A model generated the notes under the pieces. That model worked only from the letters and a program-made list of their open reading frames with translations. It was not told where the DNA came from and searched no databases. Below are positions 28,194-29,589 of a DNA stretch of 29,589 bases, in pieces. The stretch covers positions 1 to 29,589 of the forward strand of contig JBDNDK010000007.1 in assembly GCA_046719185.1 (NCBI GenBank), read 5' to 3'. A program made the position numbers and the translations under genes. This stretch comes from JBDNDK01 sp046719185 (GTDB lineage Bacteria > Armatimonadota > UBA5829). Each line of letters opens with the position of its first letter. Within the stretch, counting starts at the first letter, position 1.

Positions 28194-28908
28194 GTGTCTC
28201 CATTATGGCATCTTCAACTCTGCTAATTTGTGTCTCTATTCTTGCATCAAGCTCTCCACTCGGAGATTCTATAATGCATCCACCGGGATTAACTCTTCTA
28301 TCATCTAAAATGCTGATTTCCTTAGCACCTGCAGTAACACTCAGCAATTCTTCAATTCGCAATCTAACTTCATCAACTTCCTTAGGACTAACTCTCACAA
28401 AGATATCCTGTTTGTCTTTGAGTCTTCTAAGGCAAGATTTGATTAGTCTTATAACAATTTCCTGATTAGTTTTGATTTCATGTCTTATAATTTTTTCTAC
28501 AATTTCTATTGTAAGTTTTAACACCTCAGGCTCCAGCTTCTCAAAATACACTGCCCTGTCTTCATTGAAAGCATTTAGATTGCCTTCAAGAGTCCTATAC
28601 AAATCAACAATCTTATCTGAGCCTTCAGAAATTCCTTGTTTATAGCCCTCATTATAACCCTGAGATCTTGCAGATTCTCTTATTGCATCAGCTTCTTTTT
28701 TTGCTGTTTGAATATGCTTCTCTGCTTCAAGATTTGCATTTTCCAATACTTGTTTAGCAACTTCCAACATTCTGTCGGCTTCTGAAATAATATTTATATC
28801 AGTCTGAGAATTATTATTCTTGCTAATATCATTTCTTTCCAGCTCAACAGCATTGTGTATAGAAACACTAACCCCATCAAGTCCTGAAGATTTAATTACT
28901 TTATTCAA
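28111..28908 (-). CDS. fliH: FliH, regulator of the FliI ATPase
   Basis: The 265 residues fit FliH. A variable N-terminus is followed by a long helix (about 48-95, AKQVLENANLEAEKHIQTAK, then KEADAIRESARSQGYNEGYK with the GxxxG-like repeat GYNEGYKQGISEG) and the C-terminal domain EPEVLKLTIEIVEKIIRHEI, VRLIKSCLRRLKDKQDIFVR, LDDRRVNPGGCIIESPSGEL and DARIETQISRVEDAI. It forms a dimer that binds FliI and tethers it to FliN. The start is TTG 28908 with GGAG 6 nt upstream; the first in-frame ATG is at codon 47. The usual FliH ends near RVEDAIMET; the further 27 residues (HEHDRRDANCKLGEVSESSK...) are encoded over the start of fliI and may have arisen by loss of an earlier stop. Confidence 0.92.
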   Translation of the reverse strand: MNKVIKSSGLDGVSVSIHNAVELERNDISKNNNSQTDINIISEADRMLEVAKQVLENANLEAEKHIQTAKKEADAIRESARSQGYNEGYKQGISEGSDKIVDLYRTLEGNLNAFNEDRAVYFEKLEPEVLKLTIEIVEKIIRHEIKTNQEIVIRLIKSCLRRLKDKQDIFVRVSPKEVDEVRLRIEELLSVTAGAKEISILDDRRVNPGGCIIESPSGELDARIETQISRVEDAIMETHEHDRRDANCKLGEVSESSKETGHNPE

Positions 28909-28914
28909 AACAAA

Positions 28915-28918
28915 CTCC
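28915..28918 (-). promoter_or_regulatory. SD selecting the TTG start of fliH
   Basis: GGAG ends 6 nt before TTG 28908. No in-frame ATG lies near. Confidence 0.6.
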
Positions 28919-28944
28919 AGTTTTTGAAATATGATTAAATATGA

Positions 28945-29589
28945 TTAAGCGGCATTCATACTGCTTCTTTCTTCCAATATTTCTTTTACAACTTCCATTA
29001 CTCTACATTGTGCATCTTCAATATCTGAAATTGTTGCATGAGATGGAGATTCAATTTCTGATAGTATTAAAAACTTTGATTCCTGTGGAACATTATCCAA
29101 AAATGCATTTTTTACTCTATCACTAGCAAGTCTTAATACAAGACAAATATCAGACATTTCAACATTGTTTATAAGAGTAGTCATTTCCATAGGATTGAAG
29201 GTTGCAATGGATTCTATACTGTCTTCTTGTACAAACTCACCTAAATCAAATGACTGTTTAAGCTCAATCTCAGGTTTATTACCCACTTCAATATTCAATT
29301 CATTTTTGGTATAACTGCCATCAATAGAGTCTGCAAGATTAGATTTTGCATCTTCAATAATCTGATTCATACTTGTATTAGCAATTATTGATTTTGAGGA
29401 ACCTTTTACCACCTTGTGGACTTCTAATCTTTTTCTTAAAGCCATACTAACTGCCTCCATAAGCTTTGGATCAACATCCTGAAGCTTGGCAAGTCTGAAA
29501 GCTATATCATTTCTTTTTTCTTCATCATAGAATGACAAAAGTTTTGCAGCATACTCTGGGGACAAATGTCCCAATATCATTGCTACATT
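28945..29589 (-). CDS. fliG: FliG, motor switch protein, N-terminus outside window, divergent torque domain
   Basis: The frame is open to the right edge (NVA before MILGHL), so ATG 29580 is internal and 214 C-terminal residues are seen. NVAMILGHLSPEYAAKLLSF and YDEEKRNDIAFRLAKLQDVD match the FliG middle domain (AxILxxLxPExAAxxL...). The C-terminal domain is recognised by NPMEMTTLINNVEMSDICLV, LRLASDRVKNAFLDNVPQES and ISDIEDAQCRVMEVVKEILE. It is strongly divergent. The usual LDDRSIQ-VLREV stretch reads FNPMEMTTLINNV, ALKGA reads VLRLA, SKRAAE reads PQESKF, and GPVRL reads HATIS. Thus most charged residues that meet MotA are absent or reversed. The linker between domains is also unlike FliG. 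Position before fliH fits fliG. It may be a specialised paralogue. Confidence 0.8.
   Translation of the reverse strand, partial: NVAMILGHLSPEYAAKLLSFYDEEKRNDIAFRLAKLQDVDPKLMEAVSMALRKRLEVHKVVKGSSKSIIANTSMNQIIEDAKSNLADSIDGSYTKNELNIEVGNKPEIELKQSFDLGEFVQEDSIESIATFNPMEMTTLINNVEMSDICLVLRLASDRVKNAFLDNVPQESKFLILSEIESPSHATISDIEDAQCRVMEVVKEILEERSSMNAA

Noticed and set aside
1..29589. tRNA, rRNA, CRISPR, insertion sequence or phage attachment site
   Set aside because: No cloverleaf, repeat-spacer series, transposase or terminal inverted repeats were found on reading both strands.

Overview
The window is AT-rich, gene-dense bacterial DNA from a motile diderm: it encodes a periplasmic lytic transglycosylase, a MotB peptidoglycan anchor, a lipoprotein and a Sec-exported protein. 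I cannot name the phylum. The flagellar gene order (fliG-fliH-fliI-fliJ-X-fliK-flgD-TIGR02530-flgE-flbD-motA-motB-fliL-fliN-fliO-fliP-fliQ-fliR-flhB-flhA-flhF-flhG-X-fliA) is the one known from Firmicutes and spirochetes. The left-hand genes (PmoA/DUF6807-like, PHP, GH106-like) are of types common in carbohydrate-degrading PVC, FCB and related lineages.

Left part, about 1-8470, accessory genes on both strands: a truncated PLDc_N-type membrane protein (-); a secreted PmoA/DUF6807-like protein and a PHP-domain protein (+); a compact type II restriction-modification pair of the MvaI/BcnI type with its methyltransferase (-), preceded 16 bp upstream by a lipoprotein that looks like the periplasmic P1 region of SecD; and a large divergent GH106-like glycoside hydrolase homologue (+), whose 3' end overlaps the last gene of the flagellar cluster by 9 bp.

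Right part, about 8459-29589, is one flagellar supercluster read entirely on the minus strand. In transcription order it encodes switch and export ATPase parts (FliG, FliH, FliI, FliJ), a lytic transglycosylase, hook-length control and hook assembly (FliK, FlgD, the TIGR02530 protein, FlgE), FlbD, the stator (MotA, MotB), FliL, the switch/export protein FliN, the export gate (FliO, FliP, FliQ, FliR, FlhB, FlhA), the number/placement pair FlhF-FlhG, a small membrane protein, sigma-28 (FliA), and two uncharacterised late proteins behind a probable sigma-28 promoter. Spacing is tight, with many 4-bp ATGA overlaps and some long overlaps (fliH/fliI 83 bp, fliI/fliJ 38 bp).

Most notable: fliH, flgD, the TIGR02530 gene and flgE appear to start at UUG and fliK perhaps at AUU, each behind a clear Shine-Dalgarno; fliM is missing from its usual place between fliL and fliN; FliG is divergent in its torque domain; FlhG has lost the signature lysine of its deviant Walker A motif; a perfect 11-bp GC-rich hairpin lies between flgE and flbD; a sigma-28-like promoter drives two unknown genes; and a free-standing SecD-P1-like lipoprotein sits upstream of the restriction-modification pair. 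I saw no rRNA, tRNA, CRISPR array, insertion sequence or attachment site.
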